From assembly GCF_000952855.1 (NCBI RefSeq), contig NZ_JSVU01000003.1, forward strand, positions 248,001 through 312,000: a DNA stretch of 64,000 nucleotides. Reading direction: 5' to 3'. This document shows, one piece after another, positions 51,232 through 60,564 of this stretch. Under the pieces are notes generated by a model. It was not told the origin of the DNA. It worked only from the letters and a program-made list of their open reading frames with translations, and made no database searches. Each line of letters opens with the position of its first letter. Position 1 is the first letter of the stretch. A program made the position numbers and the translations under genes. This stretch comes from Aequorivita vladivostokensis. Lineage in GTDB: Bacteria; Bacteroidota; Bacteroidia; Flavobacteriales; Flavobacteriaceae.

Positions 51232-52536
51232 TTAGTTTTTCGTTAAAAATTGAAGGTATGCCAAGGCGTAATTATGTTGAAAAACGGTATTAAAATATTC
51301 CAACTGCTTTTGGGAATACTGTGTTTCCGCCATTAAAAGATCTGTGGTTTTTTCCAGGCCTTCCTTAAATCTGTTGGTGCGGATGCGCAAGGCTTCCTTT
51401 GATTGCTCCAATGCCAGTTCGGTCAATTTTAAATTGTTCTGCGCATCTTGGAACATACGTTTTGCTTTGTTCAGCTCCAATTTGCTTTCGGCTTTGTATT
51501 GCTCCAATTCCAGATTTGCCTTGTTGAATTCGGCTTTGCTTTTTTGGGTCTTTCCGAAGCGTTTTGAACCCTCAAAGAGATTCCAGGTTAAAGCTGCGCC
51601 AAACAAATAACCATTGGCATCTGCCTGAAAAATCTGGTCGTCGTAAAGCTCATAGCTTCCAAAAGCATTCAGTCTTGGCAGAAAAGTCATTTTATCGGCC
51701 TTGTAATTTTGTTTATAGGCTTCGGCAGCAAACTCCATCGCCTGAATATCGGCTCTTGAATTGGAAAGGGTTTCAGCGGAATTCAATTCCGAAGCAACCA
51801 TTAAGGAATCCGTTGGTTTTAAAACTCCGGCAACTTCCTCGTTCATCAATACGGCAAGATATTCCGAAGCGTTTATCACGTTGCTCTTGGCGTATTGCAA
51901 TTGGTTCTCTACCTCAGTAACGCGCACCTGCACTGCCAAAACATCGCTCTGTTGCAAATATCCCTGCTTAAAACTATTGTTAGCCAATCGCAGGTTTTCG
52001 TTGGCCGCACTCAATGCTTTTTCTAAAACATCAACGCTCTTATACGCCAACTGCAACTGCATATAGGCTTTTTCGGTTTCGAGGGCAAGGTAATCGCCTG
52101 TGCGCACCAACTGCATTTGGGTGGCTTCCCATTTTGCCTTTGCGGCTTTTCGCTGGAAGATACCATCCACATTTATCAGCGGCTGCTGCACCTCAAGCTT
52201 TGTGGTAAACATATTGATCTGGGAGGGATCGTTCAGTTTGTTAGGATCAAAATCGGCTTGGGTCACTATTTCCTGGTTCAGTTTAAACCCAAAGGCCATC
52301 AACGGATTGGTGGTTGCCATTCCGCTGTGCGAGGCTGTGATATTGGGAAGGAACACGGCGTTCGTCTGGTTGAAATCGCCTTTGGCGGCAAGCACCTGCT
52401 GTTCGCCAATCTTCAGCTTGTTGTTTTGTTGGATCACCTTTTCCAGCACTTCGGCCTTGGAAATGGGAACGGTTTGCTGCGCAAAAACCATCGCTGGCAG
52501 CACCCCAATTAGTATAACTATATTTTTAATCTTCAT
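51232..52536 (-). CDS. TolC-family outer membrane protein
   Basis: A 434-residue outer membrane efflux channel with signal peptide (MKIKNIVILIGVLPAMVFAQ). The TolC pattern is visible: AEVLEKVIQQNNKLKIGEQQ, FKLNQEIVTQADFDPNKLND, VRVTEVENQLQYAKSNVINA and the C-terminal RTNRFKEGLEKTTDLLMAET. It is the first gene of the tolC-adaptor-RND operon. Confidence 0.92.
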   Translation of the reverse strand: MKIKNIVILIGVLPAMVFAQQTVPISKAEVLEKVIQQNNKLKIGEQQVLAAKGDFNQTNAVFLPNITASHSGMATTNPLMAFGFKLNQEIVTQADFDPNKLNDPSQINMFTTKLEVQQPLINVDGIFQRKAAKAKWEATQMQLVRTGDYLALETEKAYMQLQLAYKSVDVLEKALSAANENLRLANNSFKQGYLQQSDVLAVQVRVTEVENQLQYAKSNVINASEYLAVLMNEEVAGVLKPTDSLMVASELNSAETLSNSRADIQAMEFAAEAYKQNYKADKMTFLPRLNAFGSYELYDDQIFQADANGYLFGAALTWNLFEGSKRFGKTQKSKAEFNKANLELEQYKAESKLELNKAKRMFQDAQNNLKLTELALEQSKEALRIRTNRFKEGLEKTTDLLMAETQYSQKQLEYFNTVFQHNYALAYLQFLTKN

Positions 52537-52616
52537 TTTAATAATTAATTTGGTGCAAACATACTTCAGAAATAAGGACTGGTCAGTAACTAATGTTACC
52601 GAAGACGTATTGATTG

Positions 52617-52680
52617 TGGGTTGTGGGTAGTAGGTTGTGGGTAGTGGGTAGTCGGTAGTCGGTAGTCGGTAGTCGGTAGT
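52617..52680. repeat. AGTCGGT heptamer array
   Basis: Begins as diverged GTGGGTAGTAGGTT units and turns into perfect AGTCGGT units, the same heptamer as at 26334-26364. Confidence 0.9.
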
Positions 52681-52826
52681 GAATGTTGAAAATTGAGTAT
52701 TGTATATTGAATATTAATCCCTCAACACCACCCTATTATATCAAAAAGAGACTGCCTATTAAGACAGCCTCTTCCCTAACCAATAAAATCTGCACTTATC
52801 AGGAACGAACCAACCACGAAACGTCC

Positions 52827-53216
52827 CTAAATACTTTTAATAACCTTGGTCAATTTTTTTTGCACGTCCTTGGCTATTTCCGCCAAGGAGTCATTTTCCA
52901 CCGCCATCATGGATGCCGCGGGATCTACCGCCGAAACCTCAACGGTGCCGGGCTCGCGTTCCTGCACTATCACGTTGCAGGGCAGCATAGTGCCAATCTT
53001 GTTCTCAGCCTGTAATGCCTGATGTGCCATTTGTGGGTTGCAGGCGCCTAGAATGGTGTAATTGTAAAAATCGGCATCCAACTTCTTTTTTAGGGTAGCC
53101 TTTATATCTATTTCGGTCAACACGCCGAAACCTTCTTCCTTTAAAGCTGCCGTTGTCCTTTCAATGGCATCTTCAAAACTTGTGTTTTTTAATGTTGTAC
53201 TGATGTAATAACTCAT
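52827..53216 (-). CDS. DUF302 family protein
   Basis: A 129-residue cytoplasmic protein with typical DUF302 parts: STTLKNTSFEDAIERTTAAL, KEEGFGVLTEIDIKATLKKK, YTILGACNPQMAHQALQAE and IGTMLPCNVIVQEREPGTVE. The family is linked in many genomes to sulfide, metal or redox stress genes. Here it follows the RND/TolC operon on the same strand. Two conserved Cys (in GACNP and LPCNV) may bind a ligand. Confidence 0.85.
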   Translation of the reverse strand: MSYYISTTLKNTSFEDAIERTTAALKEEGFGVLTEIDIKATLKKKLDADFYNYTILGACNPQMAHQALQAENKIGTMLPCNVIVQEREPGTVEVSAVDPAASMMAVENDSLAEIAKDVQKKLTKVIKSI

Positions 53217-53564
53217 AGCTTTAGATTATTTAATTTATTTGAACAATCTGATACAAATGTAAGATTGATGTTTGGGAAGTTCTGTAACAAAGATTACACA
53301 ACCGAAGATTTTTAATTGTTTGTTGAATAAATCCTATTAAGGATGTCTTGATAGTTCAACGTAAATTTTCCTTGACGTAGGACTTTAGGACATATGACGT
53401 AGGACTTAGGCCGAAATGGATTCGTTCTATATTTCTCATAGGTAAAGCGAGTCCTAAGTCTTAAGACCTCTTGTGTTGTTTCAAGACACTCACGTTTCAA
53501 ATTTAACATCTCACGTCTCAAGTCTCACGTCTCACGTCTCACCTCTCAAATCTAACATCTAACC
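53217..53564. other. Intergenic region with repeat arrays, no gene seen
   Basis: Contains GACGTAGGACTT units (53375-53412) and, at 53489-53566, a tandem array of TCTCACGTC / TCTCAAATC units that ends at the stop codon of the secreted protein gene. No ORF with coding character was found. Confidence 0.7.
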
Positions 53565-54149
53565 TCAATTCGCCGGGGTAATCATAATATGTGAACGGTG
53601 GGTGCCCGCATCCATCAGCCAGGGCATGCCGGGGGCTTGGGGTTTTGTGGGCAGCCCGGTGCTTTCACCCGTCATATAGGGTTTGTAGATTACGTAGCGT
53701 ATTTTGCTTTTAAGAAGTTCGCCCGTTTCGGCGCTATAGTCATTTTCCTCGCCGGCCAGCACATAGACCATTGCGGGTTCCTCGGGCATTTTAAGCATGC
53801 CCGCCTCTATTTCGGCCTTTCTGACCTGCTGCTTTTCCTCGTTTGATTTTCCTTCGGCCACCAACTCACGGCCACGGGCCATAAAGGGTTCCAGTTCGGC
53901 GCCGTAACAGGCTACGCTAATGCCCGCCTTGTTAGGGTCGTCTGCCAGGCATACTATTCCGTTGTTGCCCTCGCGCAGGGTGACGAGCCTTCCTTCTTGG
54001 TTATAGCCCAGAACCGTGGCATCTTCTCGATACATTTCGGGGGCGGCCAAGACGGCGGTCTTAATTTGTATGTCTTTTGGAAGGATCTTGTTTTGGGCGA
54101 AGGTGGAGAACGCCACTGCCAAAACGAAAAGAGTCATTAGTTTTTTCAT
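53565..54149 (-). CDS. Secreted protein of unknown function
   Basis: A 194-residue exported protein with signal peptide (MKKLMTLFVLAVAFSTFAQ). The mature part contains GRLVTLREGNNGIVCLADDP, PFMARGRELVAEGKSNEEKQ, MVYVLAGEENDYSAETGELL and YMTGESTGLPTKPQAPGMPW. I recognise no named family. Its stop codon TGA begins the adjoining TGAGGTTAGATG repeat array on the minus strand. Confidence 0.65.
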   Translation of the reverse strand: MKKLMTLFVLAVAFSTFAQNKILPKDIQIKTAVLAAPEMYREDATVLGYNQEGRLVTLREGNNGIVCLADDPNKAGISVACYGAELEPFMARGRELVAEGKSNEEKQQVRKAEIEAGMLKMPEEPAMVYVLAGEENDYSAETGELLKSKIRYVIYKPYMTGESTGLPTKPQAPGMPWLMDAGTHRSHIMITPAN

Positions 54150-54896
54150 AGTCCGTAGATTTTAAAAATGAAAGCTTAAGATACGGATTTTTGGGGGATT
54201 ATGGGAGTGGGTTGTTGCGGAGACTGATATGTTTTAGGGGCAATGGATTTGGGCACGCTTTGCAAATGCGCGCCAATTAGGGGTGCCAGCCCGGGGTTTT
54301 TGGGGATTGTTTAGTGGGATATGGAGATTTGGGCACCACGAATGCACGAATTATTTGGTTTTTAGGAGGTTGGGGTTTGATAAATTTCTAAATAGAGACA
54401 CGCATGGTAAACGCACCAGCCAGAGCCTAGTCCCCAACGGCTACTAAAACGTGTATGAACACAGGCAATTACAGGTCTTTTTATAGGTTGGGGGAAGTAG
54501 GAAATACACTATTTTAAATTTTGTAGGAAAAAGCACCTGTTTTCTTACAATCTAATGACTTTGCTATGGCTTTGCTATGGAGTATCCGTGAAGGTGATCC
54601 AACCTTGACCCGTCCTAAAATAACTATGACCCGTCCTAAAATAACTATACAGGTTAAAGAATAAATCCTGAAAGGACTAAACAACATATTTTTATGGTTT
54701 TGGGCGTGAGATTTGAGAGGTGAGAGGTGAGACGTGAGACGTGAGACTTGAGATTTGAGACTTGAGATTTGAGACTTGAGATTTGAGATTTGAGATTTGA
54801 GATTTGGCCACGCATTGCAAACGCGCAAAGGCGGGGATGGATTTGGTCGCATATTGCTCCCGATAGCTATTGGAGCCATGTGCCAGTTGGAGAATG
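54150..54896. other. Long intergenic region (about 750 bases) with repeats
   Basis: No gene with coding character. It holds a CCACGAATGCACGAATTATT repeat (near 54336), a perfect 21-base tandem duplication beginning TGACCCGTCCTAAAATAACT (54606-54647) that could be an insertion-sequence end or remnant, and an array of GAGATTTGAGACTTGAG units (54706-54806). Short frames here are repeat-encoded. Confidence 0.6.
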
Positions 54897-55823
54897 TTAT
54901 TTTCGGTCTTTGTAATGGGAAACAAAACTTGCTTTGCTATATTTTTTAACTATAAGTCCATTTCCATACCTTAAATTTTCAATATTACGGTAAACATAAT
55001 TATCACCAATATCAAAAAATAAAGGAGAATTCGCGTGTTGCCACCTTTTATGTTTATGCTTCCAAACCATTAAGAGATAGGGTTGGTTTAAGTGTTTATA
55101 AAGTGTTGATTGCAAGCGGGATTTATATTCTTCAGAGAGCGAATAGCCCATTAAACTTTTACTTGAATGCTTTACTTTTTCTCTTTCTTTTTCCAAAATA
55201 TTAAGTAGATTATTGGCTGTATCCGAACTATATTTTTTTTTGAAATAATCAGGAAAATATCTTTTTTCTATATTTTCAAAGTAAGTATACACATCGTCAT
55301 CATCCATTAATTCTTCAACTTTTTTTTGCTTTCCTTGTTTAGACAATTTGCTAATTTGCTTAAATCTTGTTTCCATATAAGCGTGCTCGCAATCGTAAAC
55401 TGCATTTCCTATATCGTTGTGAAAACTAATATTGTCTTTATAAGGGTGAACATCAACAATCCATATCATTTTTTTGTAAAAGGATTCGCGGGCTTTTATT
55501 TCATCAATATGAATTGGGGAATGCTGAAATTCCAAGACTACATCAATGGGTTTTAAATAAACATCGGCTATATGTTTTTCCCCGCTTTTTGGATCGTGTA
55601 GGATGATTTCTTGGTGGTTGGCATCAAATTTATTTTTCCACTCTCTATGCCATTCGGTTTCGCCTTCACTCCAAGAATCGCATTCAACAGCATTTATATG
55701 TTTCCAGTGATGGACTCGTTCTGATCCACAATAGGCTCTCACAGGGCTGCTGCAACAAATACATATTCCTACTTCTGATGGTTTTGCTGTTTTTTTTATA
55801 CCATTTATTAGGGCAAATTTCAT
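54897..55823 (-). CDS. CoiA-like nuclease domain protein, third gene of McrBC operon
   Basis: A 308-residue protein. An N-terminal zinc-binding motif CICCSSPVRAYCGSERVHHW is followed by a CoiA-type PD-(D/E)XK nuclease: SEGETEWHREWKNKF, KHIADVYLKPIDVVLEFQHS (Asp and Glu catalytic positions in HIAD and EFQ) and KKMIWIVDVH. A helical C-terminal half follows. It starts 2 bases after the mcrC stop, so it is almost certainly co-expressed with McrBC. CoiA is best known from competence, but stand-alone relatives occur in defence loci. Confidence 0.8.
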   Translation of the reverse strand: MKFALINGIKKTAKPSEVGICICCSSPVRAYCGSERVHHWKHINAVECDSWSEGETEWHREWKNKFDANHQEIILHDPKSGEKHIADVYLKPIDVVLEFQHSPIHIDEIKARESFYKKMIWIVDVHPYKDNISFHNDIGNAVYDCEHAYMETRFKQISKLSKQGKQKKVEELMDDDDVYTYFENIEKRYFPDYFKKKYSSDTANNLLNILEKEREKVKHSSKSLMGYSLSEEYKSRLQSTLYKHLNQPYLLMVWKHKHKRWQHANSPLFFDIGDNYVYRNIENLRYGNGLIVKKYSKASFVSHYKDRK

Positions 55824-55825
55824 TT

Positions 55826-57076
55826 TTAGGTTTTCTGTAAATAATATTGAATAAATTTATCCAACACAATCTTTGAACTCTTTCCATGTTTATCAATAGC
55901 TAAGGTTACTGCGGAACATTCATTCATACTGAGTTCGCTATTTGAACTTTTATAGTATTTCCCTCCATTTATTGAAAATTGTTCACCTGGATAGACTAAT
56001 GCAACCTTTTTGGCTTTAAAATATTTTTTATATACATAGAGTTGTCGTAAATCCTCTGGACTTGGATTTTTACCGTTTAAGTTTTTCCATTTAGTATCTA
56101 GCACAATACAATTATCTTGGTCTTTATTGATAACAATATCTGGAATCATCGTGGAATTATAACCATTGTTGGGTTTCCAGAATTTTTTACTTGATTGTGG
56201 GCTTATGGTATAATCATTACGCAATTCTGTTCTGAGACTTACATAAACATACTGCTCCCAAAGTAAATTCATATCAAACATCAACGCCAACAAATTAGTG
56301 TTGCCAGAAGAAACATCCGGATGGTAATTGAACAGTAATAGATGTGCTATCTCAAGAGCATTTTTGTAAGGCTCGGTTTTCCTTGTATATTGAAAATTAT
56401 TGAAAAAAGATTCAGAAACAGTACAATCTGATACTTCGGGAAAATTTAGCTCCAGTGCTCCTAACCTACTGGTGAGCATGGAGTTTGTATTTATAGTGCG
56501 TATTAATCGAATAGTTTTATAAAGGAGCTGATGTATTTTATGATCTAAATCGTAAACGGTCTGGCGGACATAAAACCGCTCCTGATGGACCAAATTCTTC
56601 TGGATGTGTTTACCGAAATTAATTGCTCCTTTTAAAGCAAGTGCATTTCGTTCTACTTTTCTATATTTTTTTATAAGTCCGCTGTGGAGCAGGTATTCTA
56701 TTTCATTTATAAAAAGTTCAAAATAAAGATCTAAAATAGAATTGCTTCTTAATTGTAATGTAGAAGAACTAGGTGCGTGAATATTAAAAACACCAACCGT
56801 CTTAAGTATGTTAATAAGTGTTTTTTGCCAAAGTGCTTTGTCCTCACTTTTATCCGCTTTCGGCAAAACCTCAACGGTAAGGTCGCCAACTTTTATTACA
56901 CCTACATATTCGTTGAATTGAATGCCGTTATGAATCAGTTTATAGTATGGAACTCCTTTTTCTCCATAAAAAATTTGGAAGGATTTCAATTGTTCTGGTA
57001 AAAGTTTATCCTCTCCTTTATGAACCCATAAGCATTCATGTTCAAAAACTCGTATTGGATTTTTGGAATTAGCCAT
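55826..57076 (-). CDS. mcrC: McrC, 5-methylcytosine restriction nuclease subunit
   Basis: A 416-residue subunit from ATG at 57076 (MANSKNPIRVFEHECLWVHK); a longer start at 57091 is possible. The N-terminal part (VGVIKVGDLTVEVLPKADKS) and central ERNALALKGAINFGKHIQKN with RFYVRQTVYDLDHKIHQLLY are McrC family features. The C-terminal PD-(D/E)XK site is complete: TMIPDIVINKD and CIVLDTKWKN. It overlaps mcrB by 8 bases and stimulates and cleaves with it. Confidence 0.92.
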   Translation of the reverse strand: MANSKNPIRVFEHECLWVHKGEDKLLPEQLKSFQIFYGEKGVPYYKLIHNGIQFNEYVGVIKVGDLTVEVLPKADKSEDKALWQKTLINILKTVGVFNIHAPSSSTLQLRSNSILDLYFELFINEIEYLLHSGLIKKYRKVERNALALKGAINFGKHIQKNLVHQERFYVRQTVYDLDHKIHQLLYKTIRLIRTINTNSMLTSRLGALELNFPEVSDCTVSESFFNNFQYTRKTEPYKNALEIAHLLLFNYHPDVSSGNTNLLALMFDMNLLWEQYVYVSLRTELRNDYTISPQSSKKFWKPNNGYNSTMIPDIVINKDQDNCIVLDTKWKNLNGKNPSPEDLRQLYVYKKYFKAKKVALVYPGEQFSINGGKYYKSSNSELSMNECSAVTLAIDKHGKSSKIVLDKFIQYYLQKT

Positions 57077-59768
57077 TTTGTTTAAAGACATTTTTCACTG
57101 CTTTAATAAAGTCCAGATCATCCATTTTGCTCACGTTTTTTAGATGGTAAACATTACGATGCATTAAACCGCTGCTGTCATAATCATTAAAAGGAGCAAA
57201 TATATCTTTGTCGTTGCCTTCTGTTAACTCAAAAAATCCATCACCCAGAACCAAACCTAACTTCCCATAATCGCCAAAAAAGTATTCCTGAAGCAGTGGC
57301 AATACTTTATTGTGGAAAACCTGCTTTAAATCTGCAGCTTTATTTAAGCCCATAAAATAGCTGTGGCCAATCATATGGTCTTTGTCTAATAATTTTTCAA
57401 TTCTATTATTGATGGTGGATAGTAAATTGGGAAGATTAACTCCGTCGATAACTTCCAATCCTTTTCCTTCTTTTATTTTTTCAGGCTCGGGTGGCATTTC
57501 CACAAAACTGAACCTACGCCTTAAGGCTGTGTCCAAAGCTTCCACAGAACGGTCGGCGGTGTTCATTGTGCCGATTATGTAAAGATTGGGTGGAACACCA
57601 AAAGAGTCTTTGCTATAAGGCAATGTTGCGGTTAAGGCTTCGTCCTTTCCAAGACGTTTATCTTCTTCAATCAACGTGATTAATTCACCGAATATGGCAG
57701 AAATATTTCCTCTGTTTATTTCATCGATAATAAGAACATAGTTTTTTCTATCAATACTTATATTTCTTTTATATCCATATTTTGATTCTAAATGGCCTAG
57801 AACACCCTTAAAGTAACCTTCCCATCCTATGAACTTTTTTTCTCCATTCAATTCTTTCAAGAGATTTTCCTTGGTAAGGGTACCTTGTTTAATTTGGGTC
57901 TTTCCTGTATGAAGATTTAAGTTTTCATTTTTGTTTAATGAAATTCCGAATGTTTTCCCCGTGGGAGTTTTTAACTCTAGAATGGCTTCTGGATCGGATG
58001 ACAACGATTCTATAAATTTATTATAGGAATCATCAAAACTTCTCTGACTCGGTGTGTTTGCCTTAACCGCCAGTGTTTTAAAAGTACCATCAACAACTTT
58101 ATAGATAATGTGATCTCCTTCCTTCTCTGGTTCTAATGGTTTTATGCCTTCAATAAAATCTTCGTAAGCTGTGCTCTGGTGAAACGTGGTAAATACAATT
58201 TGCCCTGTTTCAACCAATTCTTTATACAGTTTTTTTACTTCTTTTCTAGGAAGACCCTCTGTTTTTACTCCACATATTTCTAAAGCATTATTAATGGTAT
58301 TGTATGTTTTTCCAGTACCTGGAGGCCCGTACATAATTGTATTTAAGGCGCTTTCACTTTCATGGCTTTTCGAGTTATCGGTTTCATTTGTTGGATTTGC
58401 TAATATTCTTTCCACGTTATGAATTGTATTTAAATCTGTGATTTTATAAACTGTAGTTAAATTTCCCTGTTCATTTTTAAAGTTCACATTGGTTGTTTTC
58501 CATCTTACGGATCTTGTATGTGGAAAGTCTTCTCCACCATTATAATTGTAGTCATCGTCAACTAAGCCAATACCTAAAATATCAAAACCATCTTGAGCTA
58601 AAACTACATCTCCAATATTTATATTTTCATAAAAATTATATATTTCTCCAGCTTTCCTTGAAGCCACGTTTTTTTTATTTTCGTTATAAAACCCTTCATC
58701 ATTTAGAAGTTGTAAAATATCCTTCTTTGATTTTATATCTTTTTCATCAAGATCACCTATCTCTGCCCACCCAATAGATACTTGGTTCTGTTTGTGCATT
58801 TGAGACCAATAACTCGTGGTGTCATCTTTGGTGCCAATGCGCCAATACGCTCTAGTAATACCAAGTTCTTTATCTAAAGTAGTATAAAGAATGTCTTGGG
58901 CTAAGATTAGATGATTTTCATCCTTAAAACCGTCTTCTGGAAGCAACTGTTCTATCAGTGCTATAAGTTCATTATCTGGACGGACATAATCTTCAATAAA
59001 ACCATCAACCAATTCAAGATAATGTGTGTATTTCTTTAATTTAGGACGTGCCTTAACTTTTAAAAGTTTACACAGTTTTTGATAAAATGAATTTTTATAA
59101 AAGGTATATTTTGTGGGATTATGAAATGTCAATAGTGTTGACATTGTTCGCTCATCATGATGATGTGAAAATCTTTCTTCTGTAATTAGTTCTCTGTATA
59201 TTTTAAGGGTATTGTTTGTAAAAGTCTCCAAACGTTCCTGCAATGCTAAATCTTCATCAAAAAGAATTTTAAATTGTTCTCTATATCTTTCCTCCCGTTC
59301 ATTTACTATGTGTCGCATTACATCAATCCCTTTGTAATATATTAAGTTGGCAAATTCAATTGAGTATATTTCGTGTTTAAAATCCTTCACTTCGGTATTA
59401 GGACGACCACCATATTTACCCAAAAGTCTCCATTTGTATATTTCGTCATTTATACCATTTTCCTTTATGTGTTTTTTGTAGGTTTTTATTAATTCTGTAA
59501 GAGGGTCGTATGGTGAAGATTTATCTATAAGCTGAAAGCCCATCTTCTCTAAAAAATCATTAGTGGGCCAGCCACCACCTCTGGGCCAATCATAGGAGCC
59601 GTCAAATTCATACCGAGCATAACGCATTACTTCCTTTGGCGGATATGGTTTTCCATCGACTATAACATTCCATCTTGTTGAAGGTATTAAATCTTGGTTT
59701 TCTTTTTCAATTGCTTTAACTCCTTTATGAACGTGTTCTTTAGTTATTGAATTTGGATTGAATTTCAT
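57069..59768 (-). CDS. mcrB: McrB, GTP-dependent restriction AAA+ protein with PUA-like domain
   Basis: An 899-residue protein. The C-terminal AAA+ GTPase has MYGPPGTGKTYNT (Walker A, about 481-490), LIIDEINRGNISAIFGELIT (Walker B with the McrB Asn-Arg) and IGTMNTADRSVEALDTALRR. At about 306-455 is an EVE/PUA-like fold (AYWRIGTKDDTTSYWSQM, GWAEIGDL, GDVVLAQDGFDILGIGLV) that probably reads modified cytosine. The first 85 residues (SITKEHVHKGVKAIEKEN, GKPYPPKEVMRYA, GGWPTNDFLEKMGF) are a small extra domain seen in some modification-dependent enzymes. Gap of 103 AT-rich bases before ptuB-like gene. Confidence 0.9.
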   Translation of the reverse strand: MKFNPNSITKEHVHKGVKAIEKENQDLIPSTRWNVIVDGKPYPPKEVMRYARYEFDGSYDWPRGGGWPTNDFLEKMGFQLIDKSSPYDPLTELIKTYKKHIKENGINDEIYKWRLLGKYGGRPNTEVKDFKHEIYSIEFANLIYYKGIDVMRHIVNEREERYREQFKILFDEDLALQERLETFTNNTLKIYRELITEERFSHHHDERTMSTLLTFHNPTKYTFYKNSFYQKLCKLLKVKARPKLKKYTHYLELVDGFIEDYVRPDNELIALIEQLLPEDGFKDENHLILAQDILYTTLDKELGITRAYWRIGTKDDTTSYWSQMHKQNQVSIGWAEIGDLDEKDIKSKKDILQLLNDEGFYNENKKNVASRKAGEIYNFYENINIGDVVLAQDGFDILGIGLVDDDYNYNGGEDFPHTRSVRWKTTNVNFKNEQGNLTTVYKITDLNTIHNVERILANPTNETDNSKSHESESALNTIMYGPPGTGKTYNTINNALEICGVKTEGLPRKEVKKLYKELVETGQIVFTTFHQSTAYEDFIEGIKPLEPEKEGDHIIYKVVDGTFKTLAVKANTPSQRSFDDSYNKFIESLSSDPEAILELKTPTGKTFGISLNKNENLNLHTGKTQIKQGTLTKENLLKELNGEKKFIGWEGYFKGVLGHLESKYGYKRNISIDRKNYVLIIDEINRGNISAIFGELITLIEEDKRLGKDEALTATLPYSKDSFGVPPNLYIIGTMNTADRSVEALDTALRRRFSFVEMPPEPEKIKEGKGLEVIDGVNLPNLLSTINNRIEKLLDKDHMIGHSYFMGLNKAADLKQVFHNKVLPLLQEYFFGDYGKLGLVLGDGFFELTEGNDKDIFAPFNDYDSSGLMHRNVYHLKNVSKMDDLDFIKAVKNVFKQNG

Positions 59769-59871
59769 TCCTAATGTATTTAAATTTATTTTATAATTTT
59801 TTCAACACTTTTTTATTAAAACAATACATTGAATTTTTCGATATTTTTTTTTATTACTACTGTAATAATGC

Positions 59872-60564
59872 TTATTTATTTTTTGACGCTAAGACCTTTT
59901 TTTTATAATTATAATTTTCTGCTAGCTTTTTTGCATAGTTGGTTATAGCATCCATTTCATATTTGGGAGTTGATGTATCTCTCAATTTTTCCATATATAT
60001 CTCATTAATTTTCTTTCTAGAAATTCTATTGTAAAGCACCCGTTTATGTATTAAATCCAATCTATTTAATTGGCATATTTCAATTGTATTGGCTCCTTTA
60101 ATACTACCATCTTTAGGGGTGCAAAAAATTCCATTTATTTTTATATGTTTTGAATAATTATCAAAAGTGGGATGAACTATTTTGAAATCTGCGCTATTTG
60201 TTGGATAATTTTTGTAAGCATTAGAATAAGTAACGTGATCATTCAGAAGAGTATTTTTATCTCTTTTTTTTGTATTACACCCATAGCAGCTGAGACAGAG
60301 GTTTTTGGGATGAAACATCCAAAAAGTTTTGTGCGATTTAGGCACAATATGTTCTATTGGATCGCCATAACCCCCAAAATTTATAGGCATTCTACAGTAA
60401 GCACATTTATTATCTTGAAAGATTGAATAATGCTTTTTTATAAATACTTTGATACTCTTGTACGAAGGGCTCGTCCACGATGTAGATTTTCTTGGTTTGG
60501 GTATTGGCTTATCATAAACCAACCCATAATTATATTTTAATTTTTGATTACGCTTCCAAGTCAT
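59872..60564 (-). CDS. HNH endonuclease, PtuB-like (Septu)
   Basis: A 230-residue HNH nuclease: zinc pairs KCAYCRMPINFGGYGDPIEH and NLCLSCYGCNTKKRDK enclose the HNH core (IEHIVPKSHKTFWMFHPKNL). The start at 60564 overlaps the ATPase gene end by 17 bases, so the two are coupled. An ATPase plus HNH protein is the composition of the Septu anti-phage system (PtuA and PtuB). The tail is lysine-rich. Confidence 0.8.
   Translation of the reverse strand: MTWKRNQKLKYNYGLVYDKPIPKPRKSTSWTSPSYKSIKVFIKKHYSIFQDNKCAYCRMPINFGGYGDPIEHIVPKSHKTFWMFHPKNLCLSCYGCNTKKRDKNTLLNDHVTYSNAYKNYPTNSADFKIVHPTFDNYSKHIKINGIFCTPKDGSIKGANTIEICQLNRLDLIHKRVLYNRISRKKINEIYMEKLRDTSTPKYEMDAITNYAKKLAENYNYKKKVLASKNK

Noticed and set aside
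54514-54925. Two minus-strand open frames with SQISNLKSQ-type repeats
   Set aside because: They are translations of the GAGATTTGAGACTTGAG array; no start signal or family similarity.
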